Notes: generated by a model not told the origin, from the letters alone. Shown: positions 24,547 to 33,070, counted from the first letter of the stretch. The stretch: 64,000 bases of DNA from UBA7672 sp041398245 (GCA_041398245.1 JAWKVC010000009.1:1-64000), one strand, 5' to 3'. Numbers and translations: made by a program.

Positions 24547-25320
24547 TCAAATGATCTCCACCTGCGGCCAGTGGGTGATGCGGATCAGCGGATCGCGGCC
24601 TTGCTGAACAGGCCGCGTGTCGATGCGGCCGCGGACACGGAGCCGGGCGCCGACGGAAAGCGTGATGTCGGGCGGGCCGAGACGTTCGCCGATATCGAGG
24701 CGGATACCGGAGGGAGACAGGTGCGCATCGCCATCGCCGGCGACATCGCCCAGCGAGACAAGCTCGCCTTCGACAATCGCATAGTTGGGGGCGCCATCGA
24801 GATCGGCGAGCGTGCGGATGCGCCAGTGCGGATCGGCCCAGAGACCGCGCTTCGCATCGCGCGCCTCCGCCTCGAGCGCGAGGAGGCGGCGCGCACGGGT
24901 GGAGTTGTCGGGATAGGAGCGGACGCGGCCGAGGCCCTGGCGGGCGACAAGGCCATTGAGCCAGATGTCGCCGCCGGTTTCGTCGCGGGCGATGACGTGG
25001 GCGATGGCGCGCTCATAGCCGTCGCGGCTGAGGCCGCCATACCAGAGGCGCGCCTGCCGCCCGAGCGCGGCGCGGGTCAGGGCGTCACGGGCTTCGACCG
25101 CGAAGGGCTCGTCGGCGCGGCCATTGTAGCCTGGGGCGGGGGCTTCGACCTCGGCCAGACGCACGCGCAGACCCGTGTCGAGCGCCAGCGCGTCGCCATC
25201 CATGACGCGGGCGATGCGGCCGCTCTCGCCGCCGGCAAGGTCGGCCTCGCCCGAACAACCGGACGCCATGGCCGCCAGGCCACCGGCCAGCGCGCGCCTT
25301 CGCGTCAGCCTGGGCTGCAT
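24547..25320 (-). CDS. thermonuclease-like (SNase) lipoprotein
   Basis: A 257-residue protein with a staphylococcal nuclease-like domain. The signal region RLTRRRALAGGLAAMASGC combines a twin-arginine-like pattern with a lipobox (Cys22), so export to the periplasm and lipid anchoring are likely. SNase-like segments follow: DGDALALDTGLRVRLAEVEAP (residues 40-60), RDGYERAIAHV and NGLVARQGLGRVRSY. Several catalytic Arg/Asp positions are kept, but activity is not assured. The start at 25320 is chosen because it opens the signal. It is convergent with the tRNA array, ending 12 bases from the tRNA-Gln. Confidence 0.8.
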   Translation of the reverse strand: MQPRLTRRRALAGGLAAMASGCSGEADLAGGESGRIARVMDGDALALDTGLRVRLAEVEAPAPGYNGRADEPFAVEARDALTRAALGRQARLWYGGLSRDGYERAIAHVIARDETGGDIWLNGLVARQGLGRVRSYPDNSTRARRLLALEAEARDAKRGLWADPHWRIRTLADLDGAPNYAIVEGELVSLGDVAGDGDAHLSPSGIRLDIGERLGPPDITLSVGARLRVRGRIDTRPVQQGRDPLIRITHWPQVEII

Positions 25321-25432
25321 GATGCGTGAAAGCCCCGTCCCCATCGCGGGAACCATAGGGGCGGAAGGCCGAATCGCAATCGGGCGTCCCGGGCTGGCGG
25401 CGAGCGGCGCGAGGGGGCATAAGGCGGCCCAC

Positions 25433-25509
<77 letters not shown>

Positions 25510-25701
25510 GACCGGCCATCCAGTCCAGCTTTCTGCCGTGTTTCCGGGCTTCCGCCGCGGCCTGTGCCCTTGCGGTACATGAAGGAGTGGTCACGTAGGC
25601 CCGGAGCGGGGCCCGTGGCGCCGCCGACCGTTGCGCGGAATTTGCAGCCCCCGTAAAACGCACCTTCAGAGCCGCCCGCAGACGGGCGGCAGGGCCGGTT
25701 A

Positions 25702-26760
25702 ATGGAATTCCTTTCGGGCATTTTCAAAGCGCTGACGGATGCCTGGGCGTCGGTGGAAGCCGCAATTGCGGGCTCGCCGTCGCTCGCAGGCGTCGGGCTT
25801 CTGCTTGCCGTGGGCGCGGGCGCAGCGCTGGCCGTGCTGGCGCTGGCCGGGTTCGTGCGGATGTTCTTCGCGTTGCGCCGGGCGAATGTCGCCAGCCGCA
25901 TCAAGCGCCAGAACGAGATCGGCGCGCGGATCGTCGTGGTGCAGGGCGGCCCGGGCCGCCGCCGGATGATCGCGTCCTTCCTCAACAAGGCCGTTGAAAC
26001 CCACCTCAAGGACTACATGTTCGGCGGGCCGTTCCGCGTGATGACCTATCCGGGCAGCCTCGAGGGCGATGAACGCGCGCAGCAGCTTCTGCACCGCACC
26101 GAGGCCGACGTGCTGATCTGGGCGGAGGCGCCACGCGGATCGAAAGGCTTCGCGCGCATCCTGAGCCGTCCGACCAACACGTTCGAGGCGGCGCGCACGC
26201 CGGTGACGCTGGCGATGCCGAAAGAGAAGTCGTCGTGGAACGAGCCGCTGGCCCGCGCCATGGCCTATGCCGCCGCCAAGCAGTTCCGCCCCGCCCTCGG
26301 CCGGCCACAGGATTTCCGCGCCGAACGTCTGCAGCCGGTTGTCGAATCCGTTCTCACAATCCTCGATCAGAAGCCGAAAGCCGATCCTGCCCTGCTGGCC
26401 GAGATGGTCGACGACAGTTCCGCCGGCGCGCTTCAGCTCGCCTTCGCGGGCAATGACGCCTGGATCGACAAAGCGGTGGACATCGCCCGGACGACGCTGG
26501 GCGAGATCAACCGCTCGGCCGCGCCGGACCGCTGGATCGCCGCCAACATCACGCTGGGCCGCGCGCTGCGTCTCAAGGCCGAGAAGCGGTTCGACCCGGT
26601 GATGCTGCGCGAAGGCATTGCGCACCTGACGGAGGCGCTGGAAGCGCTGCGCTCCGAGCCGCGTCTCAAGCTTGCCGAGTCGGCGGCGCAGGCGATTGGC
26701 GAGGCGCAGAAGCTTCTGGGCACGCGCCGCAAGTTCTCGATCTCGGGCGGCGGCATCTAG
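25702..26760 (+). CDS. membrane-anchored helical-repeat protein, unknown function
   Basis: A 352-residue protein with one long hydrophobic helix near residues 27-55, a basic linker (RRANVASRIKRQ), a small alpha/beta-like segment (GARIVVVQGGPGRRRMIASFLN, then VLIWAEAPRGS) and a C-terminal helical region (about residues 230-345) with TPR-like spacing (GRALRLKAEKRFDPVMLREGIAHLTEALEAL). I do not recognise a named family. It follows the tRNA-Arg and is convergent with the SET-domain gene. Confidence 0.75.
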   Translation: MEFLSGIFKALTDAWASVEAAIAGSPSLAGVGLLLAVGAGAALAVLALAGFVRMFFALRRANVASRIKRQNEIGARIVVVQGGPGRRRMIASFLNKAVETHLKDYMFGGPFRVMTYPGSLEGDERAQQLLHRTEADVLIWAEAPRGSKGFARILSRPTNTFEAARTPVTLAMPKEKSSWNEPLARAMAYAAAKQFRPALGRPQDFRAERLQPVVESVLTILDQKPKADPALLAEMVDDSSAGALQLAFAGNDAWIDKAVDIARTTLGEINRSAAPDRWIAANITLGRALRLKAEKRFDPVMLREGIAHLTEALEALRSEPRLKLAESAAQAIGEAQKLLGTRRKFSISGGGI

Positions 26761-26769
26761 GCGGCAGGA

Positions 26770-27198
26770 TCAGCCGGTCTTGCGTTGCGCCTGCGGGGCG
26801 CATGCGGCGCACAGGCACTTACCTTCCAGATAGGCGGCGATGTATTCCTCGCCATAATCATAGCCCAGCTCTTCGCCCGGCTTGATATTGCGCAGCGCGA
26901 AGATCCAGACCCGGCCCTTGTAGATCTCGATCTCGCAATTCGGTTCGCAGGAATGGTTGATGTAGCGCGCGGTGTTCGAGCGCGGGCTGCCGTCGATCGT
27001 CTTGCGGGAGTTGATTTCGAACAGGTAGCGCGAATTGCTGGCGTTGCGCTCCGCATTGGTCATTGGCGTGCCGACATACTCGATCACGCAGGCACCCTTG
27101 GGGATGGGCGAGACCGCGAACAGGCCAAGACCCGCGCTGGCGCGTTTCACCGCGAACTCGAAATCGCCGGGCTTGTAGCGTCTGCGCGTCGTTGCCAT
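26770..27198 (-). CDS. SET-domain protein methyltransferase
   Basis: A 142-residue protein that is nearly a bare SET domain. Landmarks are GLGLFAVSPIPKGACVIEYVG at the start, the pseudoknot motif RYINHSCEPNCE (residues 78-89), GEELGYDYGEEY with the catalytic Tyr, and a post-SET cysteine group CLCAAC that with the NHSCEPNC Cys would bind zinc. Such enzymes use S-adenosylmethionine to methylate lysines of proteins. The substrate in bacteria is unknown. It is followed on the same strand side by non-coding sequence and the YjhX-like gene. Confidence 0.88.
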   Translation of the reverse strand: MATTRRRYKPGDFEFAVKRASAGLGLFAVSPIPKGACVIEYVGTPMTNAERNASNSRYLFEINSRKTIDGSPRSNTARYINHSCEPNCEIEIYKGRVWIFALRNIKPGEELGYDYGEEYIAAYLEGKCLCAACAPQAQRKTG

Positions 27199-27293
27199 TC
27201 CACTCGCTCAACAGGTCATGCGGATTTTCATCCTTCATGCTGAGTTGCGCCGATGGCGCAAGCGGAAATGCCGACCATGAACAGTTGGACGCA

Positions 27294-27327
27294 GGCGCCC
27301 GGCCACGCTGACGTGCAGCCGGGCGCC
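27294..27327 (-). terminator. hairpin downstream of the yjhX-like gene
   Basis: A 10-bp perfect stem GGCGCCCGGC/GCCGGGCGCC with a 14-base loop, 16 bases after the yjhX-like stop on the minus strand. No clear T-run follows, so termination would be weak or assisted. Confidence 0.4.
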
Positions 27328-27342
27328 CTTGCCGCGTGACTG

Positions 27343-27603
27343 TCAGGCACGGTTGTCGAGCTGGGCCCGCACCGCTTCGAGCCCTTCGCGGGTGACGCGA
27401 TAGGGCCCGTCCTCCTGGCTGCGGATGAACCGCCGCTTTCTGAGCTTCCGGAAGACCGCCAATGTGCAGTCGTCCAGCCGCCAGCCTTCGCGTGTGATGC
27501 AATCCACGGCGATGATGTCGCCGCGCCTGTCCTTGTGATGGTCGATGCGTCCGCCGCGCGCGAGCGCGTGCAGCGTGCGCTGCTCGTATTTCGAGATGTT
27601 CAA
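27343..27603 (-). CDS. yjhX: YjhX family (toxin-like) protein
   Basis: An 86-residue protein closely matching the YjhX/UPF0386 family: NISKYEQRTLHALARGGRI at the start, then ITREGWRLDDCTLAVFRKLRKRRFI and a C-terminal PYRVTREGLEAVRAQLDNRA. A winged-helix-like fold is likely. In E. coli YjhX has been proposed as a toxin of a toxin-antitoxin pair with the acetyltransferase YjhQ; no YjhQ-like gene is adjacent here. The start is a TTG, the only one giving the conserved N-terminus, with a weak ribosome site, which implies low expression. Confidence 0.85.
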   Translation of the reverse strand: MNISKYEQRTLHALARGGRIDHHKDRRGDIIAVDCITREGWRLDDCTLAVFRKLRKRRFIRSQEDGPYRVTREGLEAVRAQLDNRA

Positions 27604-27666
27604 GGGATAACGCCTGTCCGAACGTGGGAGATGTCCGCGGCCCGGGCCGGGCGGCGGGTCGTTCAG

Positions 27667-27710
27667 CGTGAGCGGCGGCGATCGGTCCTGACGGACCGGC
27701 GCGGCTCACG
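27667..27710. promoter_or_regulatory. nested hairpin in the leader region of the yjhX-like gene
   Basis: CGTGAGC (27667-27673) pairs with GCTCACG (27704-27710), enclosing the hairpin CGGTCC-tgac-GGACCG (27683-27698). It lies 64 bases upstream of the TTG start of the yjhX-like gene on the minus strand and about 185 bases upstream of blaI on the plus strand. It may be a 5' leader structure or an operator; function is not shown. Confidence 0.35.
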
Positions 27711-27858
27711 AGGCGGAGGCAATCTCGTACGGCATTCCCAACTCCCTCTGTGTGGGAGACGCCGGGGATATGGCGGGCCCGGCCCGGCGGGTCAAGCCGC
27801 ATCGCCGCAGCGCAACAATTCCGGCTTTGCCACAATTCCCGCCATTGACTTGCCAGAT

Positions 27859-27892
27859 TACAGGCGTACTTTTCAATCAGATTACAGGTGTA
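27859..27892 (+). promoter_or_regulatory. tandem BlaI-type operators
   Basis: Two copies of CAGATTACAGG spaced 24 bases apart each contain a TACA-NN-TGTA-type dyad: TACAGGCGTA (27859-27868) and the perfect TACAGGTGTA (27883-27892). This matches the known BlaI/MecI operator core (TACA/TGTA). The second site ends two bases before the blaI ATG, so a bound repressor would block both transcription and the ribosome site. This strongly indicates autoregulation. Confidence 0.75.
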
Positions 27893-27894
27893 CC

Positions 27895-28269
27895 ATGCAA
27901 CCGATCTCGGACGCCGAAAGCCGCATCATGGAAGCCCTGTGGCGCAAGACGCCACTGACGGCCGAACAGATCATCGGCACGGTGGGACCCGAGAATGGCT
28001 GGGCCCCGGCCACGGTGAAGACGCTGATCACCCGCCTTCTGAAGAAAGGCGCCATCAGCGGCGCGAAGGAAGCCGGCGGCTATTTCTATCGTCCGCTGAT
28101 CAGCCGCGCCGAATGGGTGCAGGCCGAAAGCCAGGGCCTGCTTGACCGGCTGTTCAAGGGCGAGGTCGCCCCGCTGGTGGCGCACTTCGCCGAGCACAGG
28201 CGGCTGTCGGCCAAGGATCTGCGCCAGCTGAAGGCGTTGATTTCCAGGATCGAGGAGGACGGCAAGTGA
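27895..28269 (+). CDS. BlaI/MecI/CopY family repressor
   Basis: A 124-residue winged-helix repressor (ISDAESRIMEALWRKTPLTAEQII, recognition helix ATVKTLITRLLKKGAI, wing YFYRPL) with a C-terminal dimerisation helix pair. BlaI-type repressors are inactivated by cleavage after a signal from a membrane metalloprotease, here the next gene. The ATG at 27895 is preferred because family members begin with this ISDAE segment. The stop overlaps the GTG start of the protease gene. Confidence 0.92.
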   Translation: MQPISDAESRIMEALWRKTPLTAEQIIGTVGPENGWAPATVKTLITRLLKKGAISGAKEAGGYFYRPLISRAEWVQAESQGLLDRLFKGEVAPLVAHFAEHRRLSAKDLRQLKALISRIEEDGK

Positions 28270-29465
28270 ACGCCCTCGTCGCCTCGCTGATCGAGATCAA
28301 CATCGCGGCCGGCGCCGCCATCCTGTTCGTTCTCGCATTGCGCAGGCCGATGGCGCGCTTTTTCGGGCCGCACGCGGCCTACGCGCTCTGGATCATCGTT
28401 CCCGTGGCCATGGCGGCGACCTTCCTGCCCGAACGCACGCAGGAAACGCTGGTGGCGGACTTCCTTGTCGGCGGCCTGCCGCCCGCAATGGCGGCGCTGG
28501 AACAGGCCGCCGCCGCATCGTGGCTGCCCGGGATTGTCGCCGCCGTCTGGATCGCGGGCGTGCTGGCGCTCGGCGCGCTGCTGGTGGTGCGCCAGCGGGC
28601 CTTCATGCGCGATGCGGATATCGGCCTTGCCGGACCGGCGATCGTTGGCTTCCGCCATCCGCGCATTGTGACGCCGGATGATTTTTCGCACCGCTTCAGC
28701 CATGACGAACGCAAGCTGATCCTGACGCACGAGCAGGTGCATCTTGAACGCAGCGATGCCCGCATCAATGCGCTGGTCGCGTTGGTGCGCTGCCTGTTCT
28801 GGTTCAATCCGCTGATCCACATCGGCGCGAACGCCATGCGCATCGACCAGGAGCTGTCGTGCGACGCCGAGGTGGTGGAGCGCCGGCCGCGCGTGCGCCG
28901 CGCCTATGCCGAGACCCTGCTCAAGACGCACCTGTCGGCGCAGGCGCTGCCGGTGGGCTGCCACTGGCCGGCCGAGGCGCAGCATCCGCTGGCCGAGCGT
29001 ATCGACCTGCTGGCGCGCAAGACGGTGTCGGGCCGCCGCCGGATCGTCGCCGCGGCTGTGGTGGTGTCGCTGGTGGGCGGGGCCGGATTCGCCGCGTGGG
29101 CCGCGCAGCCCGAGCGCACGATCTTCCGCGAGACGGCCAACGTGCTGGCGCCGTTCCAGCCGATCGCCCGGGACTATCTGGCGACAGGCGCGAAGCCCCG
29201 GCTGGTTCCTGCCAGCTTCGTCGCGCCCGCGCTTCCGGCCAGCTGGCGTGGCCGGACAGAATTCGTGGCCGATCTCTGCCTGTCGCCTTCTGGTGCGGTC
29301 GAGAGCGTGACCACGGTGCAGACAAGCGGCGACGCCCGGATCGATCGGGGGTCGGTCCGCGCCCTCGAGAGGACGCGCTTCGAGCCAGCCATGCGCGGCG
29401 GACAGCCTGTGGCTGTCTGCCAGCAGCGCGTGACGCTGGAATTCTCGGACGCGCCGCCGCCATGA
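28266..29465 (+). CDS. BlaR1-like M56 metalloprotease with TonB-like C-terminus
   Basis: A 399-residue membrane protein. The M56 protease domain has several transmembrane helices (about residues 5-25, 38-55, 88-108) and the zinc motif HEQVH (155-159), with the downstream ELSCDAEV providing the third ligand region. A further helix is near 265-285. In place of the beta-lactam sensor of BlaR1, the C-terminal part (about 320-395: FVADLCLSPSGAVESVTTV, then RIDRGSVRALERTRFEPAM) looks like a TonB C-terminal domain. It starts with GTG, overlapping the blaI stop, and is followed by a tonB-family gene. Confidence 0.85.
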   Translation: MNALVASLIEINIAAGAAILFVLALRRPMARFFGPHAAYALWIIVPVAMAATFLPERTQETLVADFLVGGLPPAMAALEQAAAASWLPGIVAAVWIAGVLALGALLVVRQRAFMRDADIGLAGPAIVGFRHPRIVTPDDFSHRFSHDERKLILTHEQVHLERSDARINALVALVRCLFWFNPLIHIGANAMRIDQELSCDAEVVERRPRVRRAYAETLLKTHLSAQALPVGCHWPAEAQHPLAERIDLLARKTVSGRRRIVAAAVVVSLVGGAGFAAWAAQPERTIFRETANVLAPFQPIARDYLATGAKPRLVPASFVAPALPASWRGRTEFVADLCLSPSGAVESVTTVQTSGDARIDRGSVRALERTRFEPAMRGGQPVAVCQQRVTLEFSDAPPP

Positions 29466-29528
29466 CGTAACCGCGCGCCGCAGCCGCTTCGTCTAACTCG
29501 CCCGATCACCAAGCCTGGGGAGGTCTCC

Positions 29529-30173
29529 ATGTATGGAGCCATGAGAGAACACGCGCCTTCATCCACCCGCTTCGCCGGCGCGGTCACCGCCTCGGCCGTT
29601 ACCGCGGCGATGGCCGGGGTGCTCGCGATGGGAATGGGGAACTACATCGCCAAGGCGCCGCTGGCGCCCATCATGTTCACGGCGTTGCCCGATGCGCCGC
29701 CGCCGGAGCCGATTCCGGAGAACGAACGACAGCTGGACGTGACGAGCGACACGACGCCACCACTGCCGGCGCCGATGCGCGAGAACACCACCTTCGTCGC
29801 CGAAGATCCGCCAATCACGGGATCGACCGATCCGCAGCCGCGTACGCCCGTCGCGATTCCGGCGACGCCAGCGCCGCCGACGCACGCGCCGGTCCGTGTG
29901 GCCGCCAAGATGCTGCCGGCGGCGTCGCCGCCCTATCCTGTTGCGGATGTGCGCCGGGGCAATGAAGGCGTCAGCTCGCTGAAGGTCTGCCTCGACGCCG
30001 GCGGGCGCGTCACCTCGGCAGCGATCGCAGGCAGCAGCGGACACAAGTCGCTCGATGATGCTGCGCTCAAATGGGTGCGCGGCGCGAGATTCTCGCCGGC
30101 AAAAGTCGATGGCGCGCCGCAATCCGTGTGCGGCCATCCCGTCGACTATGAGTGGAAGCTCGATCGCCGGTGA
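29529..30173 (+). CDS. TonB family energy transducer
   Basis: A 214-residue protein with an N-terminal anchor helix (about residues 17-38), a Pro-rich periplasmic spacer (residues 55-125, many PP and AP) and a TonB C-terminal domain (PYPVADVRRGNEGVSSLKVCLDAGGRVTSAAIAGSSGHKSLDDAALKWVRGARFSP). TonB passes proton-motive force from ExbBD to outer-membrane receptors. No exbB/exbD is adjacent. It lies 63 bases after the BlaR1-like gene and has its own good ribosome site (GGGGAGG); its expression is probably under BlaI. Confidence 0.87.
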   Translation: MYGAMREHAPSSTRFAGAVTASAVTAAMAGVLAMGMGNYIAKAPLAPIMFTALPDAPPPEPIPENERQLDVTSDTTPPLPAPMRENTTFVAEDPPITGSTDPQPRTPVAIPATPAPPTHAPVRVAAKMLPAASPPYPVADVRRGNEGVSSLKVCLDAGGRVTSAAIAGSSGHKSLDDAALKWVRGARFSPAKVDGAPQSVCGHPVDYEWKLDRR

Positions 30174-30249
30174 ACGTGTTGAGGCCTCGCCCCAGTAAGG
30201 CGAGGCAGGCCGGCACGCCAGGACGCCCCCGTTCCGGCCGGCCAATCTG

Positions 30250-30281
30250 GCGCCCCTTCCCGATGTGGAAGGGGCGCATTT
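30250..30281 (+). terminator. intrinsic terminator after tonB-family gene
   Basis: GCGCCCCTTCC pairs with GGAAGGGGCGC around a 6-base loop, followed by ATTTTCTT. A second hairpin, GCCTCGCC/GGCGAGGC, lies just upstream at 30184-30206. This ends the blaI-protease-tonB operon. Confidence 0.82.
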
Positions 30282-30300
30282 TCTTCAGACAGAAACGTCG

Positions 30301-30885
30301 TCAGACAGAAACGAGCGTGGCGCTGTAGAGCAGCAGCGAACCCTCCATGCGCGCGATTCGCAGGCCGGCGGCAGCGGCCATGGCCGCAAGCGCGTCGCGG
30401 CGCACATGATCGGGATCGCCGAGTTGCTCGGTGATGACGATGCGGCCGCCGGGGCGCAGGACGCGGGCGATCTCGCGCAGGGCGCGGCCCGGATCACCGA
30501 TCTCGCCCAGCACCGTCACCAGGAGAACGGCGTCGAACTCCGCCCTATCGAAAGGCAGATCGATCGCATCGCCGGAGACGAATTCGGCATTAGCGTGGCC
30601 GGACTGTTTCAGCCGTTGTTCTGCGAGGGCCAGCATTTCGCGCTGAACATCGAACAGGACAAGCCGGCCTTGTGGAACCAGCCGCGCGATCTCGGGACTG
30701 AACCAGCCGGGGCCAGGACCGATCTCCAGCACGCTGTCCGTGGGCTTCAGCGCCAGCCGGCCGACGATCCGCTTTGGCGACATGATGGAACGGCGCAGCG
30801 GATGGAGCAGCCACTTCGCCTGCGCGGCGGGATAGACGCCCTTGCCGGCGACACTGGTCTTCAGCCCGTCCTGCCCGGTCGCCAT
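30301..30885 (-). CDS. class I SAM-dependent methyltransferase
   Basis: A 194-residue methyltransferase with the SAM motif I VLEIGPGPGWFSPEIAR (residues 53-69), an acidic motif (LVLFDVQ) and the post-motif VTVLGEIGDPGRALREIARVLRPGGRIVITE. It resembles UbiE/COQ5-type small-molecule methyltransferases, but the substrate is unknown. It ends convergently against the tonB operon terminator and is preceded by an SDR gene seven bases upstream on the same strand, suggesting one operon. Confidence 0.88.
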   Translation of the reverse strand: MATGQDGLKTSVAGKGVYPAAQAKWLLHPLRRSIMSPKRIVGRLALKPTDSVLEIGPGPGWFSPEIARLVPQGRLVLFDVQREMLALAEQRLKQSGHANAEFVSGDAIDLPFDRAEFDAVLLVTVLGEIGDPGRALREIARVLRPGGRIVITEQLGDPDHVRRDALAAMAAAAGLRIARMEGSLLLYSATLVSV

Positions 30886-30892
30886 CGCTGCA

Positions 30893-31687
30893 TCACCGCT
30901 GGCCGCGCGCGCCGTCGATCACGCCCCGGCGCAGACGGACCATGCCGCGGATCCAGCGGTCATAATCGCCGGTCTTGCGCTGCATGTAGGTCGCGACCTG
31001 CGGATGCGGCAGGATGAGGAAGGTTTCGGCGGCGAGACCCTTCACCACGGCGTCGGCCACATCATCGGGCGACAGGACGCCATCGACATTCTGCGAGCCC
31101 GCAGCACCGCCCAGCATCGGCGTGTCGACCGCCTGCGGGCAGAGAAGCGAAACGCCGATGCCGTTCTCCTTGGTGGCGATGGCAAGGTGTTCGCCAAAGC
31201 CGATGGCGGCGTGCTTGGAGGTAGAATAGACGGCCGAGCCGATCTGGCTGAGCAGGCCGGCGGCGGACACCGTGTTGAGGAACCAGCCAGACTTGCGCGC
31301 GATCATGCCGGGCAGCGCGTGGCGCGCGGCATAGACATGCGCCATCACGTTGACGCCCCAGGCCAGATCCCAGTGTTCGTTCGGAGGCGAGCCGGGATTG
31401 TCGATGTCGGGATCGCCCCGGGAAATGCCGGCGTTCGAGCAGAACAGGTCGATGCGGCCGAACTCCTGTTCGGCTGTGCGCACGATGTGCTGGATATCGC
31501 CTTCGCGGGTCACATCCGCATGAAGACCAACGCCCCCGACGGATTTCGCGACGGCCTCGGCGCCGGGGCCATTCATGTCAGCCACGACGAGCCCGGCCGC
31601 GCCTTCGCGATGGAAACGCTCGGCCAGCGCCTTGCCGATGCCGCTCGCAGCCCCGGTGACAACGACGATTTTGCCCGCAACGTCCAT
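30893..31687 (-). CDS. short-chain dehydrogenase/reductase
   Basis: A 264-residue NAD(P)-dependent SDR. The cofactor motif is VVTGAASGIGKA (TGxxxGxG, residues 9-20), followed by NAG near residue 85, catalytic Ser in LNTVSAAGLLS, and the YSTSKHA YxxxK pair. The start at 31687 follows AGTGGAGC and gives the standard N-terminus; an ATG four codons upstream is less well placed. Substrate unknown. The next gene downstream, seven bases away, is the methyltransferase. Confidence 0.9.
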   Translation of the reverse strand: MDVAGKIVVVTGAASGIGKALAERFHREGAAGLVVADMNGPGAEAVAKSVGGVGLHADVTREGDIQHIVRTAEQEFGRIDLFCSNAGISRGDPDIDNPGSPPNEHWDLAWGVNVMAHVYAARHALPGMIARKSGWFLNTVSAAGLLSQIGSAVYSTSKHAAIGFGEHLAIATKENGIGVSLLCPQAVDTPMLGGAAGSQNVDGVLSPDDVADAVVKGLAAETFLILPHPQVATYMQRKTGDYDRWIRGMVRLRRGVIDGARGQR

Positions 31688-31755
31688 GCTTTGCTCCACT
31701 CTTCAGCGGGCGTGACCATGCCAGAGCGGACGGGATGCGCCAGCCCCTCGCGCGG

Positions 31756-32127
31756 CTAGTTGCTTTCGGACAGGGCGAGATTGGTGATCACGCCGGCCAG
31801 CCGCTCGCGAAGATCCTCGGCTTCGCGCTCGGGGACGCCGGGAGCGATCGAGAGATTCACAACAGCCGGAGCATGGCCACAGACGGCATTCTTCCGCGCG
31901 GCGGCGGCCATCAGGCCATCCATGTTGCTGGCGACGCCGTTAACGGTGACCGAGCCGCCCTGGGCGTAGGTAACGCTCAGTCCCACCGAATTGCACGCGG
32001 CGGCGGTTTCAGGCCTGAAGTCCGGCAGGGTCGCGTAACTGTCCGCAAGCGGGGCCGCCGGAGCAGGAGCCACGTCGGTCGAACACGCCGCCATCATGAC
32101 AACCGGCAGCAGCAGAATACCACGCAT
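31756..32127 (-). CDS. small lipoprotein with BON-like region
   Basis: A 123-residue protein. The signal peptide ends in the lipobox MMAAC (Cys16). The mature part contains LSVTYAQGGSVTVNGVASNMDGLMAAAARKNAVCGHAPAVVNLSI, a beta-alpha-beta pattern reminiscent of secreted substrate-binding domains, with two Cys that could form a disulphide. No known function. The start at 32127 follows CTGGAG and opens the signal peptide. Confidence 0.7.
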   Translation of the reverse strand: MRGILLLPVVMMAACSTDVAPAPAAPLADSYATLPDFRPETAAACNSVGLSVTYAQGGSVTVNGVASNMDGLMAAAARKNAVCGHAPAVVNLSIAPGVPEREAEDLRERLAGVITNLALSESN

Positions 32128-32288
32128 TTCGATCTCCAGGCTCGCCCCGAAGTTGAACATACAGCCCGGCTTACCCGAGTCGATCACCGGCTTAATCATG
32201 AAACCCGTGCGGGGACGGGACATGACGGGCCGTCAACCAGTGGCGTAATCCTTGCTGCGCCGCGCCAAAGGATTGGGAGTCATCCGCC

Positions 32289-33029
32289 ATGGCGCGTTTC
32301 GAGAACGCAAAGACACTTTTCCGCGCTCTGACGAATTCGCGCGCGCGGCACATGCTGATTGAGGCCGCCAAAGCCTATCAGGCAACGCCGAAGCAGGAAT
32401 GCCCGTGCTGCGGAACGATCGCGGTGTTCGAGCCCTACGGCACGCCGCCGCAGATGGGCGTTGAATGCCCCAAATGCACGGCTTTCGAGCGCCATCGGCT
32501 GTTCTGGTTCCATCAGAAACGCCAGAATTTCATCAAGCCTGACGACCGCGTTCTGCACTTCGCGGCCGAAGACGCCGTCACCAACATGGTGAAGCCGATC
32601 GTCGCTGAATACAAAACCGCCGATCTGCGGCCCGAGCGCGGCGACCTCACCCTGAACATCGAGAAGATCGATCTTCCCGAAGGTCGTTTCGATGTCGTGA
32701 TCTGCAGCCACGTCCTGGAACACGTTAACGACCAGAAGGCCCTCTCTGAAATCCACCGCATTCTCACGCCGGGCGGCCGCCTGGTCGCGATGGTGCCGCT
32801 GATCGAGGGATGGGATACGACCTACGAAAACCCGGCGATCACGAGCGAGCCGGAACGCGAAATCCATTTCGGTCAGTACGATCACGTCCGCTACTATGGC
32901 CGCGACTTCCGCGATCGTGTGAAGGCTGCCGGCTTCGAGATCACCGAGTACACCGCGACGGGCCTTGAATGCGTGCTCTATGGCCTGCAGCGCGGCGAAC
33001 GCCTCTTCATCTGCACAAAGCCGGCCTGA
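32289..33029 (+). CDS. class I methyltransferase with zinc-ribbon N-terminus
   Basis: A 246-residue protein. Residues 38-63 hold a four-cysteine knuckle (CPCCGTIAVFEPYG, CPKCTAFERHR) that should bind zinc. The following SAM-dependent domain has a clear post-I signature FDVVICSHVLEHVNDQKALSEIHRILTPGGRLVAMVP, while the glycine-rich motif I is poorly conserved. Such proteins often modify glycans or lipids, but the target is unknown. It stands alone, with hairpin-rich non-coding sequence after it. Confidence 0.85.
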   Translation: MARFENAKTLFRALTNSRARHMLIEAAKAYQATPKQECPCCGTIAVFEPYGTPPQMGVECPKCTAFERHRLFWFHQKRQNFIKPDDRVLHFAAEDAVTNMVKPIVAEYKTADLRPERGDLTLNIEKIDLPEGRFDVVICSHVLEHVNDQKALSEIHRILTPGGRLVAMVPLIEGWDTTYENPAITSEPEREIHFGQYDHVRYYGRDFRDRVKAAGFEITEYTATGLECVLYGLQRGERLFICTKPA

Positions 33030-33051
33030 CGCCTGCCCCAGCGCAACCGGC

Positions 33052-33070
33052 AGGAAATGCCGGTGGGAAA
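33052..33070 (+). terminator. weak hairpin after the methyltransferase gene
   Basis: CCGGCA-ggaaa-TGCCGG forms a small stem within 45 bases of the stop; a second stem GCAGCCTC/GAGGCTGC lies near 33090-33108. Neither has a T-run. Confidence 0.3.
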
